Shown here: positions 22,880 to 35,020 of the stretch, piece by piece
Numbering within the stretch: the first letter of the stretch is position 1
Layout: each line of letters starts with the position of its first letter
DNA from: Tenrec ecaudatus
Lineage: Eukaryota; Chordata; Mammalia; Afrosoricida; Tenrecidae
Direction: 5' to 3'
Assembly (NCBI RefSeq): GCF_050624435.1
Contig: NW_027457755.1
Coordinates: 1 to 64,000 of the forward strand
DNA: 64,000 nucleotides
Made by a program: the position numbers and the translations under genes
Notes under the pieces: model-generated
Database searches by the model: none
What the model was told of the DNA's origin: nothing
What the model saw: only the letters and a program-made list of their open reading frames with translations

Positions 22880-25828
22880 CCTAGCCTAAGCCTGTGGGTG
22901 CCCTAGCCTAAGCCTAGGGGTGCCCTAGCCTAAGCCTAGGGGTGCTCTAGCCTTACGCTAGGGGAGCCCTAGCCTTAGCCTAAGCCTAGGTGTGCCCTAG
23001 CCTAAGACTATGGGTGCCCTAGCCTAAGCCTAGGGGTGCACTAGCCTGAGGCTAGGGGAGCCCTAGCCTTAGCCTAAGCCTAGGGGTGCCCTAGACTAAG
23101 CCTAGGGGTGCCCCAGCCTGAGCCTGGGGGTTCCCTAGCCTGAGCCTACGGGTGCCCTAGCCTGAGGCAAGGGGAGCCCTAGCGTTAGTCAAGCCTAGGA
23201 TTGCCCTAGCCTAAGCCTAGGGGTGCCAGAGCCTGAGTCTAGGGGTGCACTAGCCTGAGGTTACGGGAGCCATAGCCTTAGCCTAAGCCTAGGGGTGCCC
23301 TAGCCTGAGCCTATGGGTGTCCTAGCCTGAGGCTAAGGGAGCCCTAACCTTAGCCTAAGCCTAGGATTGCCCTAGCCTAAGCTTAGGGGTGCCCAAGCTT
23401 GAGTCTTGTGGTGCCCTAGCCTGAGGCTAGGGGAGCCGTTGCCTTAGCCTAAGACTAGGGGTGCCCTAGCCTAAGCCTTGGGGTGCCCTAGCCTAAGCCT
23501 AGGTGTTCCCTAGCCTAAGCCTAGGGGTGCCGTAGCATAAGCCTAGGGGTGCTCTAGCCTGAGCCTAGGGGTGCCCTAGCCTGAGCCTATGGGTGCCTAA
23601 GCCTTAGGCTAGGGGAACCCCAGCATTAGCCTAAGCCTCGGGGTGCCCTAGCCTAAGCCTAGGGGTGCCCTAGCCTAAGGCTATGGGTGCCCTAGCCTAA
23701 GCCTAGGGGTGCCCGAGCCTAAGCCAAGGGTGCCCTAGCCTTAGGCTAGAGGAGCCCTAGCCTTAGCCTAAGCCTAGGGGTGCCCTAGCCTAAGCCTCGG
23801 GGTGCCCTAGCCTAAGCCTAGGGGTGCCCTAGCCTAAGCCTGGGGGTGCCCTAGCCTAAGCCTAGGGGTGCTCTAGCCTTAGGCTAGGGGAGCCCTAGCC
23901 TTAGCCTAAGCCTAGGTGTGCCCTAGCCTAAGACTAGGGGTGCCCTAGCCTAAGCCTACGGGTGCACTAGCCTGAGGCTAGGGGAGCCCTAGCCTTAGCC
24001 TAAGCCTAGGGGTGCCCTAGACTAAGCCTAGGGGTGCCCCAGCCTGAGCCTAGGGGTTCCCTAACCTGAGCCAACGTGTGCACTAGCCTGAGGCTAGGGG
24101 AGCCCTAGCGTTAGTCAAGCCTAGGATTGCCCTAGCCTAAGCATAGGGGTGCCACAGCCTGAGTCTAGGGGTGCACTAGCCTGAGGTTAGGGGAGCCGTA
24201 GCCTTAGCCTAAGCCTAGGGGTGCTCTAGCCTAAGCCTAGGGGTGCCCTAGCCTGAGCCTATGGGTGTCCTAGCCTGAGGCTAATGGAGCCCTAACCTTA
24301 GCCTAAGCCTAGGATTGCCCTAGCCTAAGCTTAGGGGTGCCCTAGTTTGAGTCTTGTGGTGCCCTAGCCTGAGGCTAGGGGAGCCGTTGCCTTAGCCTAA
24401 GACTAGGGGTGCCCTAGCCTAAGCCTTGGGGTGCCCTAGCCTAAGCCTAGGTGTTCCCTAGCCTAAGCCTAGGGGTGCCGTAGCATAAGCCTAGGGGTGC
24501 TCTATCCTGAGCCTAGGGGTGCCCTAGCTAGAGCCTAGGTCTGCCCAAGCCTGAGCCTAGGCGTGCCCGAGCCTGAGCCTACGGGTGCCCTAGCCTGAGG
24601 CTAGGGGAGCCCAAGCCTTAGTCTAGACTAGGAGTGCCCTAGCCTAAGCCTAGTGGTGCCCTAGCCTGAGCCCAGGGGTGCCCTAGCCTGAGCCTACGGA
24701 TGCCCTAGCCTGAGGCTAGGGGAGCCCAAGAGTTAGTCTAGCCTAGGATTGCCCTAGCCTAAGTCTAGGGGTGCCATAGCCTGAGTCTAGGGGTGCCCTA
24801 GCTTAAGCCTAGGGGTGCCCTAGCCTGAGCCTAGGGGTGCCCTAGCCTTAGGCTACGGGAGCCCTAGCTTTAGCCTAAGACTAGGGGTGCCCTAGTCTAA
24901 GCCTAGGGGTGCCCTAGCCTGAGCCTAGGGGTGCCCAAGCCTGAGGCTAGGGGAACCCTAGCCTTATCCTAAGCCTAGGATTGCCCTAGCCTAAGCTTAG
25001 GGGTGCCCTAGCCTGAGTTTAGGGGTGCCCTAGCCTAAGCCTAGGAGTGCCCTAGCCTAAGCTTAGGGGTGCCCTAGGCTGAGCCTAGGGGTGCCCTAGC
25101 CTGAACCTAGGGCTGCCCTAGCCTGAGCCTAGGGGTGCCCTAGCCTGAGCCTATGGGTGCCCTAGCCTGAGGCTAGGGTATCCCTAGCCTTAGTCTAGCC
25201 TAGTATTACCCTAGCCTAAGCCTAGGGGGGGCCCTAGCCTGAGCCTAGGGGTGTCGTAGCCTTAGGCTACGGGAGCCGTAGCCTTAGCCTAAGCCTAGGG
25301 GTGCCCTAGCCTAAGCCTAGGGGTGCCCTAGCCTAAGCCTTGGGGTGCCCTAGCCTAAGCCTAGGGGTGCCCTAGCCTGAGCCTAGGGGTGCCCTAGAGT
25401 GAGCCTAGGGGTGCCCTAGCCTGAGCCTACGGGTGCCCTAGCCTGAGGCTAGGGGATCCCTAGCCTTAGTCGAGCCTAGGTTTACCCTAGCCTAAGCTTA
25501 GGGGTGCCCTAGCCTAAAGCTATGGGTGCCTTAGCCTGAGCCTAGGGCTGTCGTAGCCTTAGGCTAGGGGAGCCGTAGCCTTAGCCTAAGCCTAGGGGTG
25601 CCCTAGCCTAAGCTTAGGGGTGCCCTAGCCTGAGCCTAGGGGTGCCTAAGCCTTAGGCTAGGGGAGCCCTAGCATAAGCCTAACCCTCGGGGTACCCTAG
25701 CCTAAGCCTAGGGGTGCCCTAATCTTAGGCTAGAGGAGCCCTAGCCTTAGCCTAAGCCTAGGGGAGCCCTAGCCTGAGCCTAAGACTAAGGGTGCCCTAG
25801 ACTAAGCTTAGGCGTGCCCTAGCCTGAG

Positions 25829-28800
25829 CCTCGGGGTTCCCTAGCCTAAGCCTAGGGGAGCCCTAGCCTAAGGCTCGGGGTGCCCTAGCCTAAGACTAGG
25901 GGTGCCCTAGCCTAAGACTAGGGGTGCCCTATCCTAAGCCTAAGGGTGCCTAAGCCTTAGGCTAGGGGAGCCTTAGCCTTAGCCTAAGCCTAGGGGAGCC
26001 CTAGCCCAAGCCTAGGGGTGCCCCAGCCTAAGCCTAGGGGTGCCCCAGCCTGAGCCTACGGGTGCCCTAGCCTGAGCCTAGGGGTGCCCTAGCCTGAGCC
26101 TAGGGTTGCCCTAGCCTTAGATTAGGGGAGCCCTAGCCTTAGCCTAAGCCTAGGGGTGCCCTACCATAAGCGTAGGGGTGCCCTACCCTAAGCCAAGGGG
26201 TGCACTAGCTTTTGGCTAGGGGAGCCCTAGCCTTAGCCTATGCCTAGGGGTGCCCTAGCCTAAGCCTAGGGGTGCCCAAGCCTAAGCCTAGGGGTGCCCT
26301 AGCCTGAGCCAAGGGGTGCCCTAGCCTGAGCCTACGGGTGCCCTAGCCTGAGGCTAGGGGAGCCCTAGCCTGAGCCTACGGTTGCGCTAGCCTAAGACTA
26401 GGGGAGCCCTAGCCTTAGACAAAGCCTAGGGATGCCCTAGCCTAAGTCTAGGGGTGCCCTAGCCTAAGCCTAGGTGTGCCCTAACCTAATCCTAGAGGTG
26501 CCCTTGACTAAGCCTAGTGGTGCCCTAGCCTAAGCCTAGAGGTGCCCAAGCCTAAGCCTAGGGGTGCCCTAGCCATAGGCTAGGGGAGCCCTAGCCTTAG
26601 CGTAAGCCTAGGGGTGCCTTGCCTAAGCCTAGGGGTGCCATAGCCTGAGTCTAGGGGTGCCCAAGCCTGGGGCTAGGGGAGCCGTAGCCTGAGCCTAACC
26701 CTAGGGGTGCACTAGTCTAAGCCTAGGGGTGCCCCAGCCTAAGCCTAGGGTTGCCCTAGCCTGAGCCTAGGGGTGCCCTAGACTGAGCCTAGGGTTGTCC
26801 TAGCTTTACACAAGGGGAGCCCTAGCCTTAGCCTAAGCCTAGGGGTGCCCTAGCCTAAGCCTAGGGGTGCCATAGCCTGAGACTAGGGGTGCCCTAGCCT
26901 GAGGGTAGGGGAACCGTAGCCTGAGCCTAAGGCTAGGGGTGCCCTAGCTTAAGCCTAGGGGTGCCCCAGCCTAAGCCTAGGGGTGCCCTAGCCTGAGCCT
27001 ACGGTTGCCCTAGCCTGAAGCTAGGGGAGCCCTAGCCTGAGCCTACGGTTGCCCTAGCCTTAGATTAGGGGAGCCCTAGCCTTAGCCAAAGCCTAGGGAT
27101 GCCCTAGCCTAAGTCTAGGGGTGCCCTAGCCTATGCCTAGGGGTGCCCTAGCCTAAGCCTAGGGGTGCCCTAGCCTGAGCCTACGGTTGCCCTAGCCTGA
27201 AGCTAGGGGAGCCCTAGCCTGAGCCTACGGTTGCCCTAGCCTTAGATTAGGGGAGCCCTAGCCTTAGCCAAAGCCTAGGGATGCCCTAGCCTAAGTCTAG
27301 GGGTGCCCTAGCCTAAGCCTAGGGGTGCCCTAACCTAAGCCTAGTGGTGCCCTAGCCTAAGCCTAGGGGTGCCCAAGCCTAAGCCTAGGGGTGCCCTAGC
27401 CATAGGCTGGGGGAGCCCTAGCCTTAGCCTAAGCCTAGGGGTGCCCTAGCCTAAGCCTAGGGTGCCATAGCCTGAGTCTTGGGGTGCCCTAGCCTGAGGC
27501 TAGGGGAGACGTAGCCTGAGCCTAAGCCTAGGGGTGCCCTAGTCTAAGCCTAGGGGTGCCCCAGCCTAAGCCTAGGGGTGCCCTAGCCTGAGCCTAGGGG
27601 TGCCCTAAACTGAGCCTAGGGTTGACCTAGCCTTAGACAAGGGGAGCCCTAGCCTTAGCCTAAACCTAGGGGTGCCCTAGCCTAAGCCTAGGGGTGCCCT
27701 AGCCTGAGGCTAGGGGAGCCGTAGCCTGAGCCCAAGGCTAGGGGTGCCCTAGCCTAAGCCTAGGGGTGCCCCAGCCTAAGCCTAGGGGTGCCCTAGCCTG
27801 AGCCTAGGGGTGCCCTAGGCTGAGCCTAGGGTTGCCCTAGCCGTAGACTAGGGGAGCCCTAGCCTTAGCCTAAGCCTAGGGGTGCCCTAGCCTAAGCCTA
27901 GGGGTGCCCTAGCCTAAACCTAGGGGTGCCCTAACCTAAGCCTAGGGGTGCCCTTGCCTAAGCCTAGGGGTGCCCTAGCCTTAGGCTAGGGGAGCCCTAG
28001 CCTTAGCCTAAGCCTAGGGGTGCCCTAGCCTAAGCCTGGGGGTGCCCTAGCCTAAGCCTAGGGGTGCCCTAGCCTAAGCCTAGGTGTGCTCTAGCCTTAC
28101 GCTAGGGGAGCCCTAGCCTTAGCCTAAGCCTAGGTGTGCCCTAGCCTAAGACTATGGGTGCCCTAGCCTAAGCCTAGGGGTGCACTAGCCTGAGGCTAGG
28201 GGAGCCCTAGCCTTAGCCTAAGCCTAGGGGTGCCCTAGACTAAGCCTAGGGGTGCCCCAGCCTGAGCCTGGGGGTTCCCTAGCCTGAGCCTACGGGTGCC
28301 CTAGCCTGAGGCAAGGGGAGCCCTAGCGTTAGTCAAGCCTAGGATTGCCCTAGCCTAAGCCTAGGGGTGCCATAGCCTGAGTCTAGGGGTGCACTAGCCT
28401 GAGGTTACGGGAGCCATAGCCTTAGCCTAAGCCTAGGGGTGCCCTAGCCTGAGCCTATGGGTGTCCTAGCCTGAGGCTAAGGGAGCCCTAACCTTAGCCT
28501 AAGCCTAGGATTGCCCTAGCCTAAGCTTAGGGGTGCCCAAGCTTGAGTCTTGTGGTGCCCTAGCCTGATGCTAGGGGAGCCGTTGCCTTAGCCTAAGACT
28601 AGGGGTGCCCTAGCCTAAGCCTTGGGGTGCCCTAGCCTAAGCCTAGGTGTTCCCTAGCCTAAGCCTAGGGGTGCCGTAGCATAAGCCTAGGGGTGCTCTA
28701 GCCTGAGCCTATGGGTGCCCTAGCCTGAGCCTATGGGTGCCTAAGCCTTAGGCTAGGGGAACCCCAGCATTAGCCTAAGCCTCGGGGTGCCCTAGCCTAA

Positions 28801-30971
28801 GCCTAGGGGTGCCCTAGCCTAAGGCTATGGGTGCCCTAGCCTAAGCCTAGGGGTGCCCTAGCCTAAGCCAAGGGTGCCCTAGCCTTAGGCTAGAGGAGCC
28901 CTAGCCTTAGCCTAAGCCTAGGGGTGCCCTAGCCTAAGCCTCGGGGTGCCCTAGCCTAAGCCTAGGGGTGCCCTAGCCTAAGCCTGGGGGTGCCCTAGCC
29001 TAAGCCTAGGGGTGCTCTAGCCTTAGGCTAGGGGAGCCCTAGCCTTAGCCTAAGCCTAGGTGTGCCCTAGCCTAAGACTAGGGGTGCCCTAGCCTAAGCC
29101 TACGGGTGCACTAGCCTGAGGCTAGGGGAGCCCTAGCCTTAGCCTAAGCCTAGGGGTGCCCTAGACTAAGCCTAGGGGTGCCCCAGCCTGAGCCTAGTGG
29201 TTCCATAACCTGAGCCAACGTGTGCACTAGCCTGAGGCTAGGGGAGCCCTAGCGTTAGTCAAGCCTAGGATTGCCCTAGCCTAAGCATAGGGGTGCCATA
29301 GCCTGAGTCTAGGGGTGCACTAGCCTGAGGTTAGGGGAGCCGTAGCCTTAGCCTAAGCCTAGGGGTGCTCTATCCTAAGCCTAGGGGTGCCCTAGCCTGA
29401 GCCTATGGGTGTCCTAGCCTGAGGCTAATGGAGCCCTAACCTTAGCCTAAGCCTAGGATTGCCCTAGCCTAAGATTAGGGGTGCCCTAGTTTGAGTCTTG
29501 TGGTGCCCTAGCCTGAGGCTAGGGGAGCCGTTGCCTTAGCCTAAGACTAGGGGTGCCCTAGCCTAAGCCTTGGGGTGCCCTAGCCTAAGCCTAGGTGTTC
29601 CCTAGCCTAAGCCTAGGGGTGCCGTAGCATAAGCCTAGGGGTGCTCTATCCTGAGCCTAGGGGTGCCCTAGCTAGAGCCTAGGTCTGCCCAAGCCTGAGC
29701 CTAGGCGTGCCCGAGCCTGAGCCTACGGGTGCCCTAGCCTGAGGCTAGGGGAGCCCAAGCCTTAGTCTAGACTAGGAGTGCCCTAGCCTAAGCCTAGTGG
29801 TGCCCTAGCCTGAGCCCAGGGGTGCCCTAGCCTGAGCCTACGGATGCCCTAGCCTGAGGCTAGGGGAGCCCAAGAGTTAGTCTAGCCTAGGATTGCCCTA
29901 GCCTAAGTCTAGGGGTGCCATAGCCTGAGTCTAGGGGTGCCCTAGCTTAAGCCTAGGGGTGCCCTAGCCTGAGCCTAGGGGTGCCCTAGCCTTAGGCTAC
30001 GGGAGCCCTTGCTTTAGCCTAAGACTAGGGGTGCCCTAGTCTAAGCCTAGGGGTGCCCTAGCCTGAGCCTAGGGGTGCCCAAGCCTGAGGCTAGGGGAAC
30101 CCTAGCCTTATCCTAAGCCTAGGATTGCCCTAGCCTAAGCTTAGGGGTGCCCTAGCCTGAGTTTAGGGGTGCCCTAGCCTAAGCCTAGGAGTGCCCTAGC
30201 CTAAGCTTAGGGGTGCCCTAGGCTGAGCCTAGGGGTGCCCTAGCCTGAACCTAGGGCTGCCCTAGCCTGAGCCTAGGGGTGCCCTAGCCTGAGCCTATGG
30301 GTGCCCTAGCCTGAGGCTAGGGTATCCCTAGCCTTAGTCTAGCCTAGTATTACCCTAGCCTAAGCCTAGGGGGGGCCCTAGCCTGAGCCTAGGGGTGTCG
30401 TAGCCTTAGGCTACGGGAGCCGTAGCCTTAGCCTAAGCCTAGGGGTGCCCTAGCCTAAGCCTAGGGGTGCCCTAGCCTAAGCCTTGGGGTGCCCTAGCCT
30501 AGCCTAGGGGTGCCCTAGCCTGAGCCTAGGGGTGCCCTAGAGTGAGCCTAGGGGTGCCCTAGCCTGAGCCTACGGGTGCCCTAGCCTGAGGCTAGGGGAT
30601 CCCTAGCCTTAGTCGAGCCTAGGTTTACCCTAGCCTAAGCTTAGGGGTGCCCTAGCCTAAAGCTATGGGTGCCCTAGCCTGAGCCTAGGGCTGTCGTAGC
30701 CTTAGGCTAGGGGAGCCGTAGCCTTAGCCTAAGCCTAGGGGTGCCCTAGCCTAAGCTTAGGGGTGCCCTAGCCTGAGCCTAGGGGTGCCTAAGCCTTAGG
30801 CTAGGGGAGCCCTAGCATAAGCCTAACCCTCGGGGTACCCTAGCCTAAGCCTAGGAGTGCCCTAATCTTAGGCTAGAGGAGCCCTAGCCTTAGCCTAAGC
30901 CTAGGGGAGCCCTAGCCTGAGCCTAAGACTAAGGGTGCCCTAGACTAAGCTTAGGCGTGCCCTAGCCTGAG
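25829..30971 (+). repeat. Zone II HOR, copy 2 (5,143 bp)
   Basis: The copy runs from CCTCGGGGTTCC at 25829 to the next at 30972. Markers recur in order: GCTTTTGGC at 26207, the doubled 182-bp segment at about 26999-27330, CCTCGGGG at 28939 and GTCTGCCCAAGC at 29683. It is very close to copy 3 over the shared part and to copy 1 in its second half. The one-base offset change between copies 1 and 2 near 30497 comes from a lost A (CCTAGCCTAGG for CCTAAGCCTAGG). Confidence 0.9.
26999..27330 (+). repeat. 182-bp tandem duplication in zone II copy 2
   Basis: The ACGGTTGCCC string of the GCCTACGGTTGCCCTAG unit at 27001 recurs at 27183, an offset of 182, and flanking units match through GATTAGGGG, GCCAAAGCC and TAGGGATGCC. 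Each unit contains this string twice, 46 bases apart. The first zone II copy has only one such segment (ACGGTT at 22005). The third copy also has the doubled form (32122 and 32304). Confidence 0.88.
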
Positions 30972-33900
30972 CCTCGGGGTTCCCTAGCCTAAGCCTAGGG
31001 GAGCCCTAGCCTAAGGCTCGGGGTGCCCTAGCCTAAGACTAGGGGTGCCCTAGCCTAAGACTAGGGGTGCCCTATCCTAAGCCTAAGGGTGCCTAAGCCT
31101 TAGGCTAGGGGAGCCTTAGCCTTAGCCTAAGCCTAGGGGAGCCCTAGCCCAAGCCTAGGGGTGCCCCAGCCTAAGCCTAGGGGTGCCCCAGCCTGAGCCT
31201 AGGGGTGCCCTAGCCTGAGCCTAGGGGTGCCCTAGCCTGAGCCTAGGGATTCCCTAGCCTTAGATTAGGGGAGCCCTAGCCTTAGCCTAAGCCTAGGGGT
31301 GCCCTACCCTAAGCCAAGGGGTGCACTAGCTTTTGGCTAGGGGAGCCCTAGCCTTAGCCTATGCCTAGGGGTGCCCTAGCCTAAGCCTAGGGGTGCCCAA
31401 GCCTAAGCCTAGGGGTGCCCTAGCCTGAGCCAAGGGGTGCCCTAGCCTGAGCCTACGGGTGCCCTAGCCTGAGGCTAGGGGAGCCCTAGCCTGAGCCTAC
31501 GGTTGCGCTAGCCTAAGACTAGGGGAGCCCTAGCCTTAGACAAAGCCTAGGGATGCCCTAGCCTAAGTCTAGGGGTGCCCTAGCCTAAGCCTAGGTGTGC
31601 CCTAACCTAAGCCTAGAGGTGCCCTTGACTAAGCCTAGTGGTCCCCTAGCCTAAGCCTAGAGGTGCCCAAGCCTAAGTCTAGGGGTGCCCTATCCATAGG
31701 CTAGGGGAGCCCTAGCCTTAGCGTAAGCCTAGGGGTGCCTTGCCTAAGCCTAGGGGTGCCATAGCCTGAGTCTAGGGGTGCCCAAGACTGGGGCTAGGGG
31801 AGCCGTAGCCTGAGCCTAACCCTAGGGGTGCACTAGTCTAATCCTAGGGGTGCCCCAGGCTAAGCCTAGGGGTGCCCTAGCCTGAGCCTAGGGGTGCCCT
31901 AGACTGAGCCTAGGGTTGTCCTAGCTTTACACAAGGGGAGCCCTAGCCTTAGCCTAAGCCTAGGGGTGCCCAAGCCTAAGCCTAGGGGTGCCATAGCCTG
32001 AGACTAGGGGTGCCCTAGCCTGAGGGTAGGGGAACCGTAGCCTGAGCCTAAGGCTAGGGGTGCCCTAGCTTAAGCCTAGGGGTGCCCCAGCCTAAGCCTA
32101 GGGGTGCCCTAGCCTGAGCCTACGGTTGCCTTAGCCTGAAGCTAGGGGAGCCCTAGCCTGAGCCTACGGTTGCCCTAGCCTTAGATTAGGGGAGCCCTAG
32201 CCTTAGCCAAAGCCTAGGGATGCCCTAGCCTAAGTCTAGGGGTGCCCTAGCCTAAGCCTAGGGGTGCCCTAGCCTAAGCCTAGGGGTGCCCTAGCCTGAG
32301 CCTACGGTTGCCCTAGCCTGAAGCTAGGGGAGCCCTAGCCTGAGCCTACGGTTGCCCTAGCCTTAGATTAGGGGAGCCCTAGCCTTAGCCAAAGCCTAGG
32401 GATGCCCTAGCCTAAGTCTAGGGGTGCCCTAGCCTAAGCCTAGGGGTGCCCTAACCTAAGCCTAGGGGTGCCCAAGCCTAAGTCTAGGGGTGCCCTTGAC
32501 TAAGCCTAGTGGTGCCCTAGCCTAAGCCTAGGGGTGCCCAAGCCTAAGCCTAGGGGTGCCCTAGCCATAGGCTGGGGGAGCCCTAGCCTTAGCCTAAGCC
32601 TAGGGGTGCCCTAGCCTAAGCCTAGGGTGCCATAGCCTGAGTCTTGGGGTGCCCTAGCCTGAGGCTAGGGGAGACGTAGCCTGAGCCTAAGCCTAGGGGT
32701 GCCCTAGTCTAAGCCTAGGGGTGCCCCAGCCTAAGCCTAGGGGTGCCCTAGCCTGAGCCTAGGGGTGCCCTAAACTGAGCCTAGGGTTGACCTAGCCTTA
32801 GACAAGGGGAGCCCTAGCCTTAGCCTAAGCCTAGGGGTGCCCTAGCCTAAGCCTAGGGGTGCCCTAGCCTGAGGCTAGGGGAGCCGTAGCCTGAGCCCAA
32901 GGCTAGGGGTGCCCTAGCCTAAGCCTAGGGGTGCCCCAGCCTAAGCCTAGGGGTGCCCTAGCCTGAGCCTAGGGGTGCCCTAGGCTGAGCCTAGGGTTGC
33001 CCTAGCCGTAGACTAGGGGAGCCCTAGCCTTAGCCTAAGCCTAGGGGTGCCCTAGCCTAAGCCTAGGGGTGCCCTAGCCTAAACCTAGGGGTGCCCTAAC
33101 CTAAGCCTAGGGGTGCCCTTGCCTAAGCCTAGGGGTGCCCTAGCCTTAGGCTAGGGGAGCCCTAGCCTTAGCCTAAGCCTAGGGGTGCCCTAGCCTAAGC
33201 CTGGGGGTGCCCTAGCCTAAGCCTAGGGGTGCCCTAGCCTAAGCCTAGGGGTGCTCTAGCATTACGCTAGGGGAGCCCTAGCCTTAGCCTAAGCCTAGGT
33301 GTGCCCTAGCCTAAGACTATGGGTGCCCTAGCCTAAGCCTAGGGGTGCACTAGCCTGAGGCTAGGGGAGCCCTAGCCTTAGCCTAAGCCTAGGGGTGCCC
33401 TAGACTAAGCCTAGGGGTGCCCCAGCCTGAGCCTGGGGGTTCCCTAGCCTGAGGCTACGGGTGCCCTAGCCTGAGGCGAGGGGAGCCCTAGCGTTAGTCA
33501 AGCCTAGGATTGCCCTAGCCTAAGCCTAGGGGTGCCATAGCCTGAGTCTAGGGGTGCACTAGCCTGAGGTTACGGGAGCCATAGCCTTAGCCTAAGCCTA
33601 GGGGTGCCCTAGCCTGAGCCTATGGGTGTCCTAGCCTGAGGCTAAGGGAGCCCTAACCTTAGCCTAAGCCTAGGATTGCCCTAGCCAAGCTTAGGGGTGC
33701 CCAAGCTTGAGTCTTGTGGTGCCCTAGCCTGAGGCTAGGGGAGCCGTTGCCTTAGCCTAAGACTAGGGGTGCCCTAGCCTAAGCCTTGGGGTGCCCTAGC
33801 CTAAGCCTAGGTGTTCCCTAGCCTAAGCCTAGGGGTGCCGTAGCATAAGCCTAGGGGTGCTCTAGCCTGAGCCTAGGGGTGCCCTAGCCTGAGCCTATGG

Positions 33901-34143
33901 GTGCCTAAGCCTTAGGCTAGGGGAACCCCAGCATTAGCCTAAGCCTCGGGGTGCCCTAGCCTAAGCCTAGGGGTGCCCTAGCCTAAGGCTATGGGTGCCC
34001 TAGCCTAAGCCTAGGGGTGCCCTAGCCTAAGCCAAGGGTGCCCTAGCCTTAGGCTAGAGGAGCCCTAGCCTTAGCCTAAGCCTAGGGGTGCCCTAGCCTA
34101 AGCCTCGGGGTGCCCTAGCCTAAGCCTAGGGGTGCCCTAGCCT
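30972..34143 (+). repeat. Zone II HOR, copy 3 (truncated)
   Basis: This copy begins at the third CCTCGGGGTTCC (30972). It follows copy 2 through GCTTTTGGC (31328) and the doubled 182-bp segment (about 32120-32450) to CCTCGGGG at 34103. It lacks one 22-bp unit near 31305 and has two extra units near 32461-32504. After about 34143 the match to copy 2 stops: copy 2 reads CCTAAGCCTGGGGG, whereas here CCTAAGACTAGG begins zone III material. Roughly the last 2 kb of the HOR is therefore missing. Confidence 0.87.
32120..32450 (+). repeat. 182-bp tandem duplication in zone II copy 3
   Basis: This is the same doubled segment as at 26999-27330, again with an exact 182-base offset (ACGGTTGCC at 32122 and 32304). 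The first unit has a private TTAGCC in place of CTAGCC just after the marker. Shared duplication in copies 2 and 3 but not copy 1 shows that copies 2 and 3 are the closer relatives in this part. Confidence 0.86.
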
Positions 34144-35020
34144 AAGACTAGGGGTGCCCTAGCCTAAGACTAGGGGTGCCCTAGCCTGAGCCTAGGGGTG
34201 CTCTAGCCTGAGCCTACGGGTGCCCTAGCCTGAGGCTAGGGAAGCCCTAGCCTTAGTCTAGCCTAGGACTGCCCTAGCCTAAGCCTAGGGGTGCCATGGC
34301 TTGAGTCTAGGGGAGCACTTGCCTTAGGCTAGGGGAGCCTTAGCCTTAGCCTAAGACTAGGGGTGCCCTAGACTAAGCTTAGGGGTGCCCTAGCCTGAGC
34401 CTCGGGGTTCCCTAGCCTAAGCCTAGGGGTGCCCTAGCCTAAGCCTAGGGGTGCCCTAGCCTAAGGCTAGGGGTGCCCTAGCCTAAGGCTAGGGGTACCC
34501 TAGCGTAAGCCTAGGGGTGCCCTAGCCTTAGGCTAGGGGAGCCTTAGCCTTAGCCTAAGCCTACGGGAGCCCTAGCCTAAGCCTAGGGGTGCCCTAGCCT
34601 AAGCCTAGGGGTCCCCTATCCTGAGCTTAGGGGTTCCCTAGCCTAAGGCTAGGGGTGCCCTATCCTAAGCCTAGGGGTGCCCTATCCTTAGCCTAGGGGT
34701 GCACTAGCCTTAGGCTAGGGGAGCCCTAGACTTAGCCTAAGCCTAGGGGTACACTACCCTAAGCTTAGGGGTGCCCAAGACTAAGCCAAGGGGTGCTCTT
34801 GCCTTAGGCTAGGGGAGCCCTAGCCTTAGCCTATGCCTAGGGGTACCCTAGCCTAAACCTAGGGGTGCCCTAGCATAAGCCTAGGGGTGCCCAAGCCTGA
34901 GCCTAGTGGTGCCCTAGGCTGAGCCTACGGGTGCCCTAGCCTGAGGCTAGGGGAGCCCTAGCGTGAGCCTACGGTTGCCCTAGCCTTAAACTAGGGGAGC
35001 CCTAGCCTTAGCCTAAGCCT
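33180..35020 (+). repeat. Chimeric 1.84-kb tandem duplication, unit 1
   Basis: This unit consists of the end of the truncated zone II copy (about 33180-34143) plus the first part of zone III (34144-35020). The whole composite is repeated immediately after. Marker GTGCTCTAGC is at 33251 and 35091, offset 1,840. Private variants shared by both units and absent from zone II copies 1 and 2 include GAGGCGAGGGG (33474 and 35314) and a CCCTAGCCAAGC unit lacking two bases (about 33681 and 35521). Confidence 0.9.

Larger units (their letters stand above)
20634..25828 (+). repeat. Zone II HOR, copy 1 (about 5.2 kb)
   Basis: The copy is defined from one CCTCGGGGTTCC marker (20634) to the next (25829), 5,195 bases. 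Other ordered markers are GCTTTTGGC at 21201, TTTACACAAGG near 21790, TTACGCTAGG near 22955, CGTTAGTCAAG near 23182 and GTCTGCCCAAGC at 24539. Relative to copy 2, the early part (20634-21201) is about 189 bases longer. It carries a single copy of the 182-bp segment that is doubled in copies 2 and 3. From 23795 to the end it matches copy 2 at a steady offset of 5,144. Confidence 0.88.
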
